Of a DNA stretch of 64,000 nt, positions 26,141 to 34,464 are shown one piece after another. Below the pieces are notes generated by a model. That model had not been told where the DNA came from and ran no database searches. It was given only the letters and a program-made list of their open reading frames with translations. The stretch spans positions 1,521,805-1,585,804 of the forward strand of contig JBAXHT010000001.1 in the NCBI GenBank assembly GCA_037138755.1, given 5' to 3'. This DNA is from Armatimonadota bacterium (GTDB taxonomy: Bacteria; Armatimonadota; Fimbriimonadia; Fimbriimonadales; Fimbriimonadaceae). Every line of letters starts with the position of its first letter. The first letter of the stretch is position 1. Both the position numbers and the translations under genes were made by a program.

Positions 26141-27082
26141 ATGCGCCGACTCGCCTTATTACTGTGTCTCGCCCCTTGCACCTTGCTCGCCTGGAGCGCC
26201 GATGGGCACATGCAAGTCGCCGACATCGCGTGGACAAAACTCACCCCAGCCGTCCAAGCCAAGCTCGCCAGAATCCTGGCTGCCGGAGAGCCAACGTTCA
26301 CTCCGCTCAATAACGACGTTCGTGACTCTTTCCGCAAGTCGTCCACCTGGGCCGACTTTATCAAGGGCACAAAGCCGAGCATCTATGACGAGATGATCAA
26401 GGCGAACAACACGCGGTTCGAGCCAAACATCGAAAGCACCCCCGGAAACGAGGGCGTGAAGTGCAAAACGTGGCACTACTACGACGTCCCGATCCGCTAC
26501 CGAGGGGCTGAACCTTCGGTTCGCCCTAGCAACGCTCTGGTTGCCCTCACCTTTTCCATCAACGAAACCGCTCGGCTCAACAAGCTCCCCGACGCAAGCC
26601 CCCGCGAGCAGGCTTTCTGGGTCTACTGGATCAACCACGTTGTCGGCGACCTGCACCAGCCGCTGCACTGCACCAGCAACCACGAGCACGATGAGGCCGG
26701 TGACGACGGTGGAAACAAGTTTATGATCACCGCACCGGACAACGACCGCTCGATCCGCCTCCACGGATTCTGGGATGGTGCGGTTGGGAAAGCAATCGCC
26801 AAAGACCGCGAAGCCGGTCTGAACGCCAATGTCGAGGCAGTCACCGAGCGTTGGGTCGCCGATCCCACCCTCCAACCCACCGCCGCCCAAGTGAAGAATC
26901 TCGACATCATGTCCTGGCTCAAGACTGGTGCCGCCCTCGCTGACAAGTTCAGCTACGACGGACTGAAGCCCAACGACAAACCGAACGAAGAGTACATGGA
27001 AGCCATGATCACCCTCAGCAAGAAGCAAGTTGTCCTTGCCGGGTACCGGATGGCGGCGATTCTGAATAAAGCTCTGGGTTAG
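26141..27082 (+). CDS. Secreted S1/P1-type zinc nuclease
   Basis: The start MRRLALLLCLAPCTLLAWSADGH at 26141 is preferred over 26081: it gives a signal peptide whose cleavage before Trp18 leaves the N-terminal Trp zinc ligand that defines S1/P1 nucleases. Other expected ligands are present: His23 in DGH, the NHVVGDLHQPLHC block, and LHGFWDGAVG. It should cleave single-stranded DNA and RNA outside the cytoplasm using three Zn2+. The family occurs in Bacteroidetes, Proteobacteria and others. It follows about 180 nt of featureless spacer. Confidence 0.9.
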   Translation: MRRLALLLCLAPCTLLAWSADGHMQVADIAWTKLTPAVQAKLARILAAGEPTFTPLNNDVRDSFRKSSTWADFIKGTKPSIYDEMIKANNTRFEPNIESTPGNEGVKCKTWHYYDVPIRYRGAEPSVRPSNALVALTFSINETARLNKLPDASPREQAFWVYWINHVVGDLHQPLHCTSNHEHDEAGDDGGNKFMITAPDNDRSIRLHGFWDGAVGKAIAKDREAGLNANVEAVTERWVADPTLQPTAAQVKNLDIMSWLKTGAALADKFSYDGLKPNDKPNEEYMEAMITLSKKQVVLAGYRMAAILNKALG

Positions 27083-27135
27083 GTCGGCAAAAGAAACGAC
27101 TAGTCTCCACGCGTCGAATAGCGTAAAGTAGAAGC

Positions 27136-28134
27136 ATGAGCCTCGTTGCCGTAGCTTTGTCTCTTCTTCTGTCTCAAGGCGGACAGAAGCCGAAGTCCAC
27201 TCCTACTCAGCCGTTGCAAACAGCCCCGACATTGGGAACTGTTCAACTTCCTGGCGACAACGGGAAAGTGGGGGTCACCTATCAGCTTGGAGCGAAGGGA
27301 CGCGAAATCCATTTCACGCTCGACTCCGCGACTGTCGGAATGAACTTTTCCGCCCCTGAGGACTCGCTCGTCGCTGGTGAAAATCAGCGCATCCTTGTCC
27401 TAAACTTCACAGTTCAGAACCCGCAGAAAGAGGAGATGGGACTCAGTGCGACGACGTTTGGGTTCACAGCGGTATCACCTGACGACGAGAACTTCAAGTT
27501 CAGCGGGTACCTACTAGGCCAGCCTAAAAGGGGCAGAATAAGCCAGTCTCTGAAGCCAGCCCAGAAGGTCAAGTGCGTCGTTGCGTTTCCGATCTATTCC
27601 ACCGGCCCCGTCACCAAAGTGATGGTCAACAAGGGCGACGCTCCGATCCTTCGTTACGACCTCACTGGCAAGCTGGCTAAGATGGAATCCGCCTTCAGTA
27701 AAGACGGAATTGACCTTGACCAGACCACTAAGTTCCCCCTTCTGGCCAAAGGCGAGTCGCTCGACATGGGTGAATTCGGCGTAACCTATAATGGCTGGGA
27801 GTTCACCAGCGAAAAGATCAAAGGCTATGAGCCGTCGAAAGGTTTCAAATACCTGGTGATCAAGACCAGCTATAAGAACTTGGTTGCCAAAGACTCTTTC
27901 CTAAGCTTTGCCTACTTCGACTGGACAGTCAGCGACGCCTCCGGACAGAAGCTCCCCTGGAATAAGGACATCCTGTTCGAAGGCAGTGACACTCCCATTT
28001 ACCAAAAACTGGTCTTTGGTGAAGACGAGATCAAGGGTCGCGTTTACTACCAAGTCCCCGAGACAATGACGTCCTTCGCCGCAACCCTGACCCATGTTGC
28101 TTCAAAAAGAAAAGTGAAACTCCAAACGAACTAG
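27136..28134 (+). CDS. Exported protein with two DUF4352/Ig-like beta domains
   Basis: A 332-residue protein with a short hydrophobic N-terminus (MSLVAVALSLLLSQ). Two similar halves are visible: VAGENQRILVLNFTVQNPQK in the first and FKYLVIKTSYKNL with FDWTVSDASGQKLPW in the second. These resemble DUF4352-type immunoglobulin-like domains, which often occur in exported proteins. No enzymatic motif. It lies 24 nt before the DUF1800 gene, so it may share its transcript. Function unknown. Confidence 0.6.
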   Translation: MSLVAVALSLLLSQGGQKPKSTPTQPLQTAPTLGTVQLPGDNGKVGVTYQLGAKGREIHFTLDSATVGMNFSAPEDSLVAGENQRILVLNFTVQNPQKEEMGLSATTFGFTAVSPDDENFKFSGYLLGQPKRGRISQSLKPAQKVKCVVAFPIYSTGPVTKVMVNKGDAPILRYDLTGKLAKMESAFSKDGIDLDQTTKFPLLAKGESLDMGEFGVTYNGWEFTSEKIKGYEPSKGFKYLVIKTSYKNLVAKDSFLSFAYFDWTVSDASGQKLPWNKDILFEGSDTPIYQKLVFGEDEIKGRVYYQVPETMTSFAATLTHVASKRKVKLQTN

Positions 28135-28158
28135 CAAAACGTCCTCTACAATAAACCC

Positions 28159-29619
28159 ATGGCTCTGACGGAACGCGAGAAGATTGCACACCTGTATCGA
28201 AGGTTCTCCTTCGGGGGAACGGTGGCGGAGATTGACGAGGGCACTAGTGTTGGAGTCGAAGCAACGATTAAGAGGCTGATCGACTACGATACGGTTCCTC
28301 AAAATGTGACGGCACATCCTTATGAGTTTTCTTTCCGCGAAAAGGAGGAGGCCGACTTCGGCATCTGGCGATTCAGGCTTTGGTGGATCCTGCACATGGC
28401 TGCCAGTAAGCGACCGGCTCAAGAAAAGCTCTCGCTCTTCTGGCACAGCCACTTTGCCGTCAGCGACGCCAAAGTAGAACACGCCGGTCTGACCCTCGAG
28501 TATCTCCAGACCCTCCGAAAAAGTGCCAACGGCAAATTTGGCGATCTCCTCAAAAACGTCGCCAAAAACCCCGCCATGATGAAGTACCTCGATATGGATC
28601 GCGCCTTCCGAGGACGCCCTAACGAGAACTTCGCCCGCGAAGTCATGGAGCTATTCACCATGGGCATCGGGAATTACACCGAAAAAGATGTCCAAGAGCT
28701 CTCTCGGGCCCTCACCGGATGGGGCTACATCGACACCTTTTGGGAAGGCGGCAAGGACAACACCGAGCGGCTGATGACGCTGTACCGCGACAAACGCCCG
28801 TCCGGAGCCTTCTGCTACTTCCCGACCATGCGCGATACCGAGCCCAAGACCATCCTAGGGCAGACCAAAGACTTCGATGGCGACACTGCCTTGGATATGC
28901 TTGCGACTCGTCCCGAGACCGCCCGGTACATGAGCAGAAAGCTCTGGGAGTTCTACGCCTACAAGGACCCCGAGCAAGCCATCATCGACCGCCTTGCCGG
29001 AATCTGGACGAAGACCAACGGTGACATCAAACAAGTTCTGCTTGCCATCGCGCGCTCGCCAGAGTTCTACAGCGACAAGTGCGTGATGAAGCACTACAAG
29101 AGCCCTGCTGACTACGTTGTCGGAACCGTGCGCCAAATGGGTCTTGGCGAATCAATTCTCGCCATGCGCGCGAAGGATGCGAACCCGACAACACCCATCA
29201 AGCAGGAAGTTATCGATCAACTGGGTTACATCCAATACCAAATGTTTAAGATGGGTCTGGATATCTGCTACCCCAACGACGTGAACGGCTGGAAATGGGG
29301 CGAGGAGTGGGTCTCCACCAGCATGATGACGTACCGGATGCAGTACCACGGCATGATGATCTGGAATGACAAAGGCCCCTACACGGCTGCCCGTAATACC
29401 CAAGCTCTCATGCAAGCTAGGGCGCCAAAAACCGCTCCTGAAGCCAAGCAGCGCTTCCTCGAGATCTTTGACCTTCGCCTCTCTCCGAGCGCGGACCAAG
29501 TGATACAAAAGGTATTTGAAAACAACCCAACCAGCTACACCGACACCGGAGCCTGGGCTGGCACCCTCTACGCCTGCCTCAAACTTCTTTCCGCCTGTCC
29601 AGACATGCATGTCTGCTGA
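28159..29619 (+). CDS. DUF1800 domain-containing protein
   Basis: A 486-residue protein with the DUF1800 blocks LYRRFSFGGTVAEID, FWHSHFAVSDAKVE, NENFAREVMELFTMGIGNYT and ALTGWGY. The family is common in Planctomycetes, Armatimonadota and Proteobacteria; its biochemical role is not established. A DUF1501 gene usually follows but is absent here. There is no signal peptide. The last codons form a 16-bp palindrome (29600-29615) that is also coding. Confidence 0.85.
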   Translation: MALTEREKIAHLYRRFSFGGTVAEIDEGTSVGVEATIKRLIDYDTVPQNVTAHPYEFSFREKEEADFGIWRFRLWWILHMAASKRPAQEKLSLFWHSHFAVSDAKVEHAGLTLEYLQTLRKSANGKFGDLLKNVAKNPAMMKYLDMDRAFRGRPNENFAREVMELFTMGIGNYTEKDVQELSRALTGWGYIDTFWEGGKDNTERLMTLYRDKRPSGAFCYFPTMRDTEPKTILGQTKDFDGDTALDMLATRPETARYMSRKLWEFYAYKDPEQAIIDRLAGIWTKTNGDIKQVLLAIARSPEFYSDKCVMKHYKSPADYVVGTVRQMGLGESILAMRAKDANPTTPIKQEVIDQLGYIQYQMFKMGLDICYPNDVNGWKWGEEWVSTSMMTYRMQYHGMMIWNDKGPYTAARNTQALMQARAPKTAPEAKQRFLEIFDLRLSPSADQVIQKVFENNPTSYTDTGAWAGTLYACLKLLSACPDMHVC

Positions 29620-29626
29620 TTCTCAA

Positions 29627-29670
29627 CCCCCTCTCCCACCTGTCATGAAAGAGCGGCAGGGGGTGAGGGG
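29627..29670. repeat. Imperfect intergenic inverted repeat before mqnE
   Basis: CCCCCTCTCCC (29627-29637) pairs imperfectly with GGGGGTGAGGGG (29659-29670). The left arm shares CCCCTCTCCC with the hairpin at 6924-6962. It may terminate the DUF1800 transcript or be a dispersed palindromic repeat. Confidence 0.45.
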
Positions 29671-29726
29671 AAAGAGTTTTCAAAGAAAACTGAAACTTTG
29701 GCGGTAAACTGAACGCAGGAATAGAT

Positions 29727-30869
29727 ATGCCAGTCGCACCCGAACGAATCGTTGGCCCGGACCTGATCGACATCTACCGAAAAGTCGACGAAGGAACGCG
29801 CCTCAGCTTCGAGGACGGCATGCGCCTCTATCAAACGCCGAACCTCACCGCCGTCGGCTACATGGCAAACATCGTGCGCGAACGACGTCACGGAAAGAAG
29901 ACCTACTTCGTCGCTAACCAGCACATCAACTACACCAATATCTGCAACAAGTTCTGCAAATTCTGCTCTTTTTACGCCAAGAAAGGCGGTCCCGAGCCCT
30001 ACGAGATGTCTCTTGACACCGTCAGAGAACGGCTGAGCTGGCACCGCGATGTGGATATCACCGAGGTCCACATGGTCGGCGGAATCAACCCCCGCCTCCC
30101 CTACCAGTACTATCTCGACCTCGTCAAAACCGTCAAAGAGGTCCGCCCCGGCGTCCACGTCAAGGCATTCACCGCAGTCGAAATCACCGAAATCGCCCGC
30201 CAAGGTAAGTGCACGGTTGAACAAGCTCTCGCCGACCTCATCGAAGCCGGTCTCGACTCGCTTCCAGGTGGCGGAATCGAGATCCTCTCCGACCGCGTTC
30301 ACCAAGAGCTCTTCGGCAAAAAGCTCAACGGTGACGAATGGAAAGAAGTCGCCCGCGCTGCCGCCAAGCTCGGCCTGCGCCAGTACGCGACCATGCTCTA
30401 CGGCCACATCGAAACTCTCGAAGAGCGCGTCTCGCACCTCATCCAGCTCCGCGAGCTGCAGGATGAAACCCAAAACTTTCTCACCATGACCCCACTCGCC
30501 TTCCACCCCGAGAAGACGGAACTTGAGCACATCCAAACCCCAACCGGAGACATGGATCTTCGAGGAATCGCGGTCACCCGGCTCATGCTCGACAACTTCG
30601 AACACGTCAAGAGCTTCTGGATCATGAACACCGCTCCCATTACCCAACAAGCCCTTTGGTACGGCGCTGACGACGCCGACGGCTTCGTCCACGAATACGA
30701 AATCACCTACAACGAAGGCGACTTCGGCAACAAGAAGCAGGTCCTCACAAGGTCAAACATGGTCAAACTCATCGAAGAAGTCGACCGAATCCCCATCGAA
30801 CGCGACTCCCTCTACGAAGAAATCAAGCGCGAGCCAAAGAAGCCACTGGTTCCAATTGCTGTTGGCTAA
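29727..30869 (+). CDS. mqnE: Aminofutalosine synthase (radical SAM)
   Basis: A 380-residue radical SAM enzyme with CNKFCKFC (C73, C77, C80, a CxxxCxxC cluster) preceded by NQHINYTN. HMVGGINPRLPYQYYLDL and GLDSLPGGGIEI are the MqnE/MqnC family blocks. MqnE joins 3-[(1-carboxyvinyl)oxy]benzoate and SAM to give aminofutalosine in menaquinone synthesis. The start has a purine-rich GCAGGA upstream. No other mqn gene is in the window, so the pathway is scattered. Confidence 0.92.
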   Translation: MPVAPERIVGPDLIDIYRKVDEGTRLSFEDGMRLYQTPNLTAVGYMANIVRERRHGKKTYFVANQHINYTNICNKFCKFCSFYAKKGGPEPYEMSLDTVRERLSWHRDVDITEVHMVGGINPRLPYQYYLDLVKTVKEVRPGVHVKAFTAVEITEIARQGKCTVEQALADLIEAGLDSLPGGGIEILSDRVHQELFGKKLNGDEWKEVARAAAKLGLRQYATMLYGHIETLEERVSHLIQLRELQDETQNFLTMTPLAFHPEKTELEHIQTPTGDMDLRGIAVTRLMLDNFEHVKSFWIMNTAPITQQALWYGADDADGFVHEYEITYNEGDFGNKKQVLTRSNMVKLIEEVDRIPIERDSLYEEIKREPKKPLVPIAVG

Positions 30870-30893
30870 CGATCAGCGACGAAGCGCCGAAAG

Positions 30894-30920
30894 TCCCCTT
30901 TTCTTTCGATAAAGAGGGGA
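30894..30920 (+). terminator. Hairpin after mqnE
   Basis: TCCCC (30894-30898) pairs with GGGGA (30916-30920), with additional T-A pairs inside. It lies 25 nt after the mqnE stop. No clear T-run follows. Confidence 0.45.
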
Positions 30921-31046
30921 TGCAAGGATGAGCCTGCTCACAACCGACCAGGCCAACGCCGCCAGCGCACGAGCTGGTGGTAGATAGTATAGAGAGAGTT
31001 ACTTCGCGACAAACCCCCTCAATATTGGTCTGGCCTCGGCAAAGTT

Positions 31047-31124
31047 ATGGTCGTCCTTGACCAAGGCATGCTCACCCCCGAGGAGTACGACGCCAAGCGC
31101 AAAGCGATCATCGACTCGATTTAG
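31047..31124 (+). pseudogene. SHOCT-like C-terminal remnant
   Basis: Within the 281-nt gap after mqnE, a short frame encodes 25 residues containing LDQGMLTPEEYDAKRKAII, which matches the SHOCT oligomerisation motif normally found at protein C-termini. Upstream the frame is open only to about 30993 and has no good start or Shine-Dalgarno. A separate frame opens at 30928 (ATG after AAGG) but stops after 19 codons. This looks like the end of a decayed gene; a translated micro-ORF is less likely. Confidence 0.45.
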
Positions 31125-31150
31125 ATCGCGGTGAGGTAAACATCGGAGAA

Positions 31151-34100
31151 ATGTTGTTGCTTACTACGCTTCTCATTGCAGCTGTTCAGAACTCGGAATT
31201 TGATCCCGGTCCGAACCCGCGTTTGATGCAGCATCCGACGATCAACCGAACGACGGTCGTCTTCGAATATGCTGGTGATCTTTGGTCGGTGCCTCGCACT
31301 GGCGGCGATGCGAAGCGGCTGACGAGTTCGCCCGGGCTGGAATCGAATCCTAGCTTTTCGCCGGACGGAGAAACCATCGCGTTCACCGGCCAGTATCACG
31401 GGAACTTCGATGTTTACACCGTCCCGGCAAGCGGCGGTATTCCAAAGCGGCTCACTTACCACCCGGCCCGAAAGCTCGTGATGGGCTGGACTCCCGACGG
31501 AAAGTCCGTCATGTTCGCCTCCACAATGTTCTCGAACACGGCTGCGCCGATGATGTACACCGTAGGCACTGAAGGCGGGGTTCCCAAACAACTCCCGTTC
31601 CCGATGGGAACGATGGCGTCGATGTCGGCCAACGGCGAGCAGATCGCCTACGTTCCGGGCTACAAATGGCAAGAAGCCTGGAAGCGGTACCGAGGAGGAC
31701 AGGCGTACTCGATCTGGATCGGAAACATGTCCGATTCTAGGGTCTACGAAATCCCCCGAAAGGGATGGGAGACGTTCCAGCCAATGTGGATCGGCGACAA
31801 GATCTACTTCCTTAGCGACGAGAAAGGGCCCGTCGGGCTGAGCAGCTTTGATGTCAACTCAAAGAGGGTGGCCGAAGAAATCCCTGGTAAGGGCTTCGAT
31901 CTCAAATCCGCATCCGCCGGACCAGGAGCAATCGTCTACGAAAAACTGGGCTCGTTGAACCTGTTTGACCTGAAAACGAAGGCTTCGACCCGACTCCAAA
32001 TTAACATCGAAGGCGACTTTCCAGAAGTGAGAACGACCTTCAAAGACGCCTCCAAGAACATCACTGGAACGGCCGTTTCCCCGAGCGGACAGCGCGCCGT
32101 TATTGCTGGTCGCGGCGCAATCTTCACTGTTCCCGCCGCCAAGGGCGATGCAAGATTGCTGACGCCCCAAACCGGCGTCTTCCGTCGCGACCCTTCTTGG
32201 TCGCCCGACGGCAAAACGATTTCGTACATCACTGACGAAGCCGGGAAGCAACAAATGGCACTGTTTGATGTTGCATCCTCGACGACCAAGCTCGTGGACC
32301 TCGGCGATTCTCCAGCCTACTATTACGGCTCAGGCAGCGCGTACTGGTCGCCAGATTCGACCAGGATCGCTTACTGGGACAACCGAAACAAGCTTTGGGT
32401 TCTGGAGCTCGCAACCGGCAAGAGCACGTTTGTGGATCAGACGCTGTTCACTGATCCAAATGTCGCTCAGCTGTCTCGTTGGTCGCCAGACTCAAAGTGG
32501 CTCACCTATGCGCGCGACCTCGAGAGCCACATGCAAGCGGTGTTTGTGTACAGCTTGGAGTCTGGAAAATCGACTCAAATCACCGACGGACTGAGCTTGG
32601 CGAAGAGCCCCATATTTGATCGCAACGGCAAGTATCTGTACTTCTATGCCAGCACCAACGCGGGTCCCGCGACAAGCTGGCTCGACATGTCGAGTATGAC
32701 CAACCCGGTCATTTTGAGCTCGGTCTATTGCGTCGTTTTGCGGAAGGACCTTCCGAACCCTCTCAGCCCCGAGAGCGATGAAGAGGTGGTTCCTCCTGCA
32801 GCGGGAAGCGAACCGGCCAAGAAACCTGAGGAACCCAAGTTCTCGATTGACCTGGATGACATTGATCAGAGAATCATCACTCTGCCAATGCCAATCGGCG
32901 AGTACACCGGGCTCGAGCCGGCCACCGGTGGCTCGTTCTTCGCAATGTCCACACCGCCTCATGTGAACCCAATGGCGGGTTCGCCGATTTCATCGGTCAG
33001 TAAGTGGAGTATGGATTCCCGAAGAAGCACGCCCTTCGGATCCGCACTTTCGATCACCACCACGCCGAGTGGAGCGAAAGCAATGGTCGTCGGGCCAGCT
33101 GGTCCCGCAATCGTTTCAACGATGGCTCCTTGGGGACCAGGCGAGGGGGCGATCGACCTCTCCGGCCTCAAGTTGAAAGTGAACCCGCGAGAAGAGTGGC
33201 GGTCGATTTTCAATGAGATTTGGCGCAACGAACCGATGCTGTTCTATGCCGCAAATCTTCACGGTATCAACGCCGAGGAAATGCGTCAACGTTACGAGCC
33301 GTTCCTAGCCGGAATCTCGTCGCGCAATGATCTCAACTACCTCTTCACCGATATGCTCGGCGAGATCGTTATTGGTCACATGTGGGCCTCCGGTGGAGAT
33401 ATGCCCAGCGTGGGCGGAACTCCGGGCGGGCTTCTCGGTGCGGATTACACCATGGAGAATGGCAAGTACCGCCTCAATCGCATCTACAACGGGGAGCGAT
33501 GGAATCCAGGACTTTACGCTCCGCTTGCTCAACCGGGAATCAACGCGAAGGTGGGCGAGTACATCTTGGCAATCGACGGGAAGGAGCTTGTTGATTCAAA
33601 CGACATTTACGAGCTGCTGGAAGGCAAAGCCGGGAAGCAGGTAAAAGTTCGGATCGGGCCTAATCCTAACGGAACCGACGCCCGTGAGGTCACGGTGGTT
33701 GCGATCAATAGCGAAGGTGCGTTGCGCAACCGAGCTTGGTCAGAAGACAACCGGCGTTATGTCGATAAGATGACGAACGGTCGTGCGGGTTACGTTCATG
33801 TTCCGGATACAGCCGGTGGAGGTTGGACCTCCTTCATACGTTACTACTACTCACAGGTTGGAAAGGACGGAATTGTGGTTGACGAGCGCTTTAATCAGGG
33901 CGGTCTGATCGTTGACTACATCGTTTACGAAATGAGCAAGGTTCTGGACGGGGCCTTCACGCCTCGTGATGGACGCGACTGGCCGACTCCAGGGGCAACC
34001 ATTTTTGGCCCGAAAGTCTTGATCACCAACCAGTTCGCAGGTTCGGGTGGCGACATGTTCCCTTGGCTGTTTAAGCATAAGAAGATCGGTCCAATCATTG

Positions 34101-34393
34101 GGAAAAGGACCTGGGGAGGCCTCGTTGCCTCGTTCGGCTTTCCGACTGTTGATGGCGGAAACATCAACTCGCCCAACTGCGCGTTTTACAACGTTGATGA
34201 AGGGAAGTGGGATGTGGAGGGGCACGGTGTTGATCCCGATTTTGACATCGAACTCGACCCATACCTGTGGCGCCAGGGCAAGGATTCACAATTGGAAAAG
34301 GCAATTCTCGAAATCAACAAACGCCTAGCCAACTACAAGGCTCCTGCTCTGAAGCGACCAACCAACCCAGACAAGAGCAAGATCGGCAACTGA
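31151..34393 (+). CDS. Tricorn-like protease (S41 family, beta-propeller plus PDZ), exported
   Basis: A 1080-residue tricorn-type protease. A short signal (MLLLTTLLIAAVQ) is followed by TolB/WD40-like propeller repeats (LESNPSFSPDGETIAFTG, FRRDPSWSPDGKTISYITD) over roughly 25-560. A helical C1 domain carries His704 in NLHGIN, a PDZ domain lies at about 770-860, and the tail-specific protease domain has FNQGGLIVDYIVYEM and the nucleophile Ser965 in NQFAGSGGDMF. It would degrade peptides, probably in the periplasm. Architecture matches Thermoplasma tricorn, but the signal peptide indicates export. Confidence 0.92.
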   Translation: MLLLTTLLIAAVQNSEFDPGPNPRLMQHPTINRTTVVFEYAGDLWSVPRTGGDAKRLTSSPGLESNPSFSPDGETIAFTGQYHGNFDVYTVPASGGIPKRLTYHPARKLVMGWTPDGKSVMFASTMFSNTAAPMMYTVGTEGGVPKQLPFPMGTMASMSANGEQIAYVPGYKWQEAWKRYRGGQAYSIWIGNMSDSRVYEIPRKGWETFQPMWIGDKIYFLSDEKGPVGLSSFDVNSKRVAEEIPGKGFDLKSASAGPGAIVYEKLGSLNLFDLKTKASTRLQINIEGDFPEVRTTFKDASKNITGTAVSPSGQRAVIAGRGAIFTVPAAKGDARLLTPQTGVFRRDPSWSPDGKTISYITDEAGKQQMALFDVASSTTKLVDLGDSPAYYYGSGSAYWSPDSTRIAYWDNRNKLWVLELATGKSTFVDQTLFTDPNVAQLSRWSPDSKWLTYARDLESHMQAVFVYSLESGKSTQITDGLSLAKSPIFDRNGKYLYFYASTNAGPATSWLDMSSMTNPVILSSVYCVVLRKDLPNPLSPESDEEVVPPAAGSEPAKKPEEPKFSIDLDDIDQRIITLPMPIGEYTGLEPATGGSFFAMSTPPHVNPMAGSPISSVSKWSMDSRRSTPFGSALSITTTPSGAKAMVVGPAGPAIVSTMAPWGPGEGAIDLSGLKLKVNPREEWRSIFNEIWRNEPMLFYAANLHGINAEEMRQRYEPFLAGISSRNDLNYLFTDMLGEIVIGHMWASGGDMPSVGGTPGGLLGADYTMENGKYRLNRIYNGERWNPGLYAPLAQPGINAKVGEYILAIDGKELVDSNDIYELLEGKAGKQVKVRIGPNPNGTDAREVTVVAINSEGALRNRAWSEDNRRYVDKMTNGRAGYVHVPDTAGGGWTSFIRYYYSQVGKDGIVVDERFNQGGLIVDYIVYEMSKVLDGAFTPRDGRDWPTPGATIFGPKVLITNQFAGSGGDMFPWLFKHKKIGPIIGKRTWGGLVASFGFPTVDGGNINSPNCAFYNVDEGKWDVEGHGVDPDFDIELDPYLWRQGKDSQLEKAILEINKRLANYKAPALKRPTNPDKSKIGN

Positions 34394-34400
34394 AGCTCTG

Positions 34401-34443
34401 AGTCGCTTCTTCCTGGGGATCACCGCGGGGAGAAGCGACTTTT
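34401..34443 (+). terminator. Terminator of the tricorn-like protease gene
   Basis: A perfect 10-bp stem (34401-34410 with 34431-34440), a 20-nt loop with internal pairing, and a short T-run follow the stop by 8 nt. It also lies between convergent genes. Confidence 0.75.
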
Positions 34444-34464
34444 AGAGTAACTCGAAAAGGGATT

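Noticed and set aside
26159-27028. A long antisense frame over the S1/P1 nuclease gene
   Set aside because: Sense coding is clear from zinc ligands and signal peptide; the antisense frame is a codon-bias shadow.
29600-29615. 16-bp palindrome around ATGCAT at the end of the DUF1800 gene
   Set aside because: It is coding (PDMHV) and close to a terminator-like element; a chance palindrome of this size is plausible.
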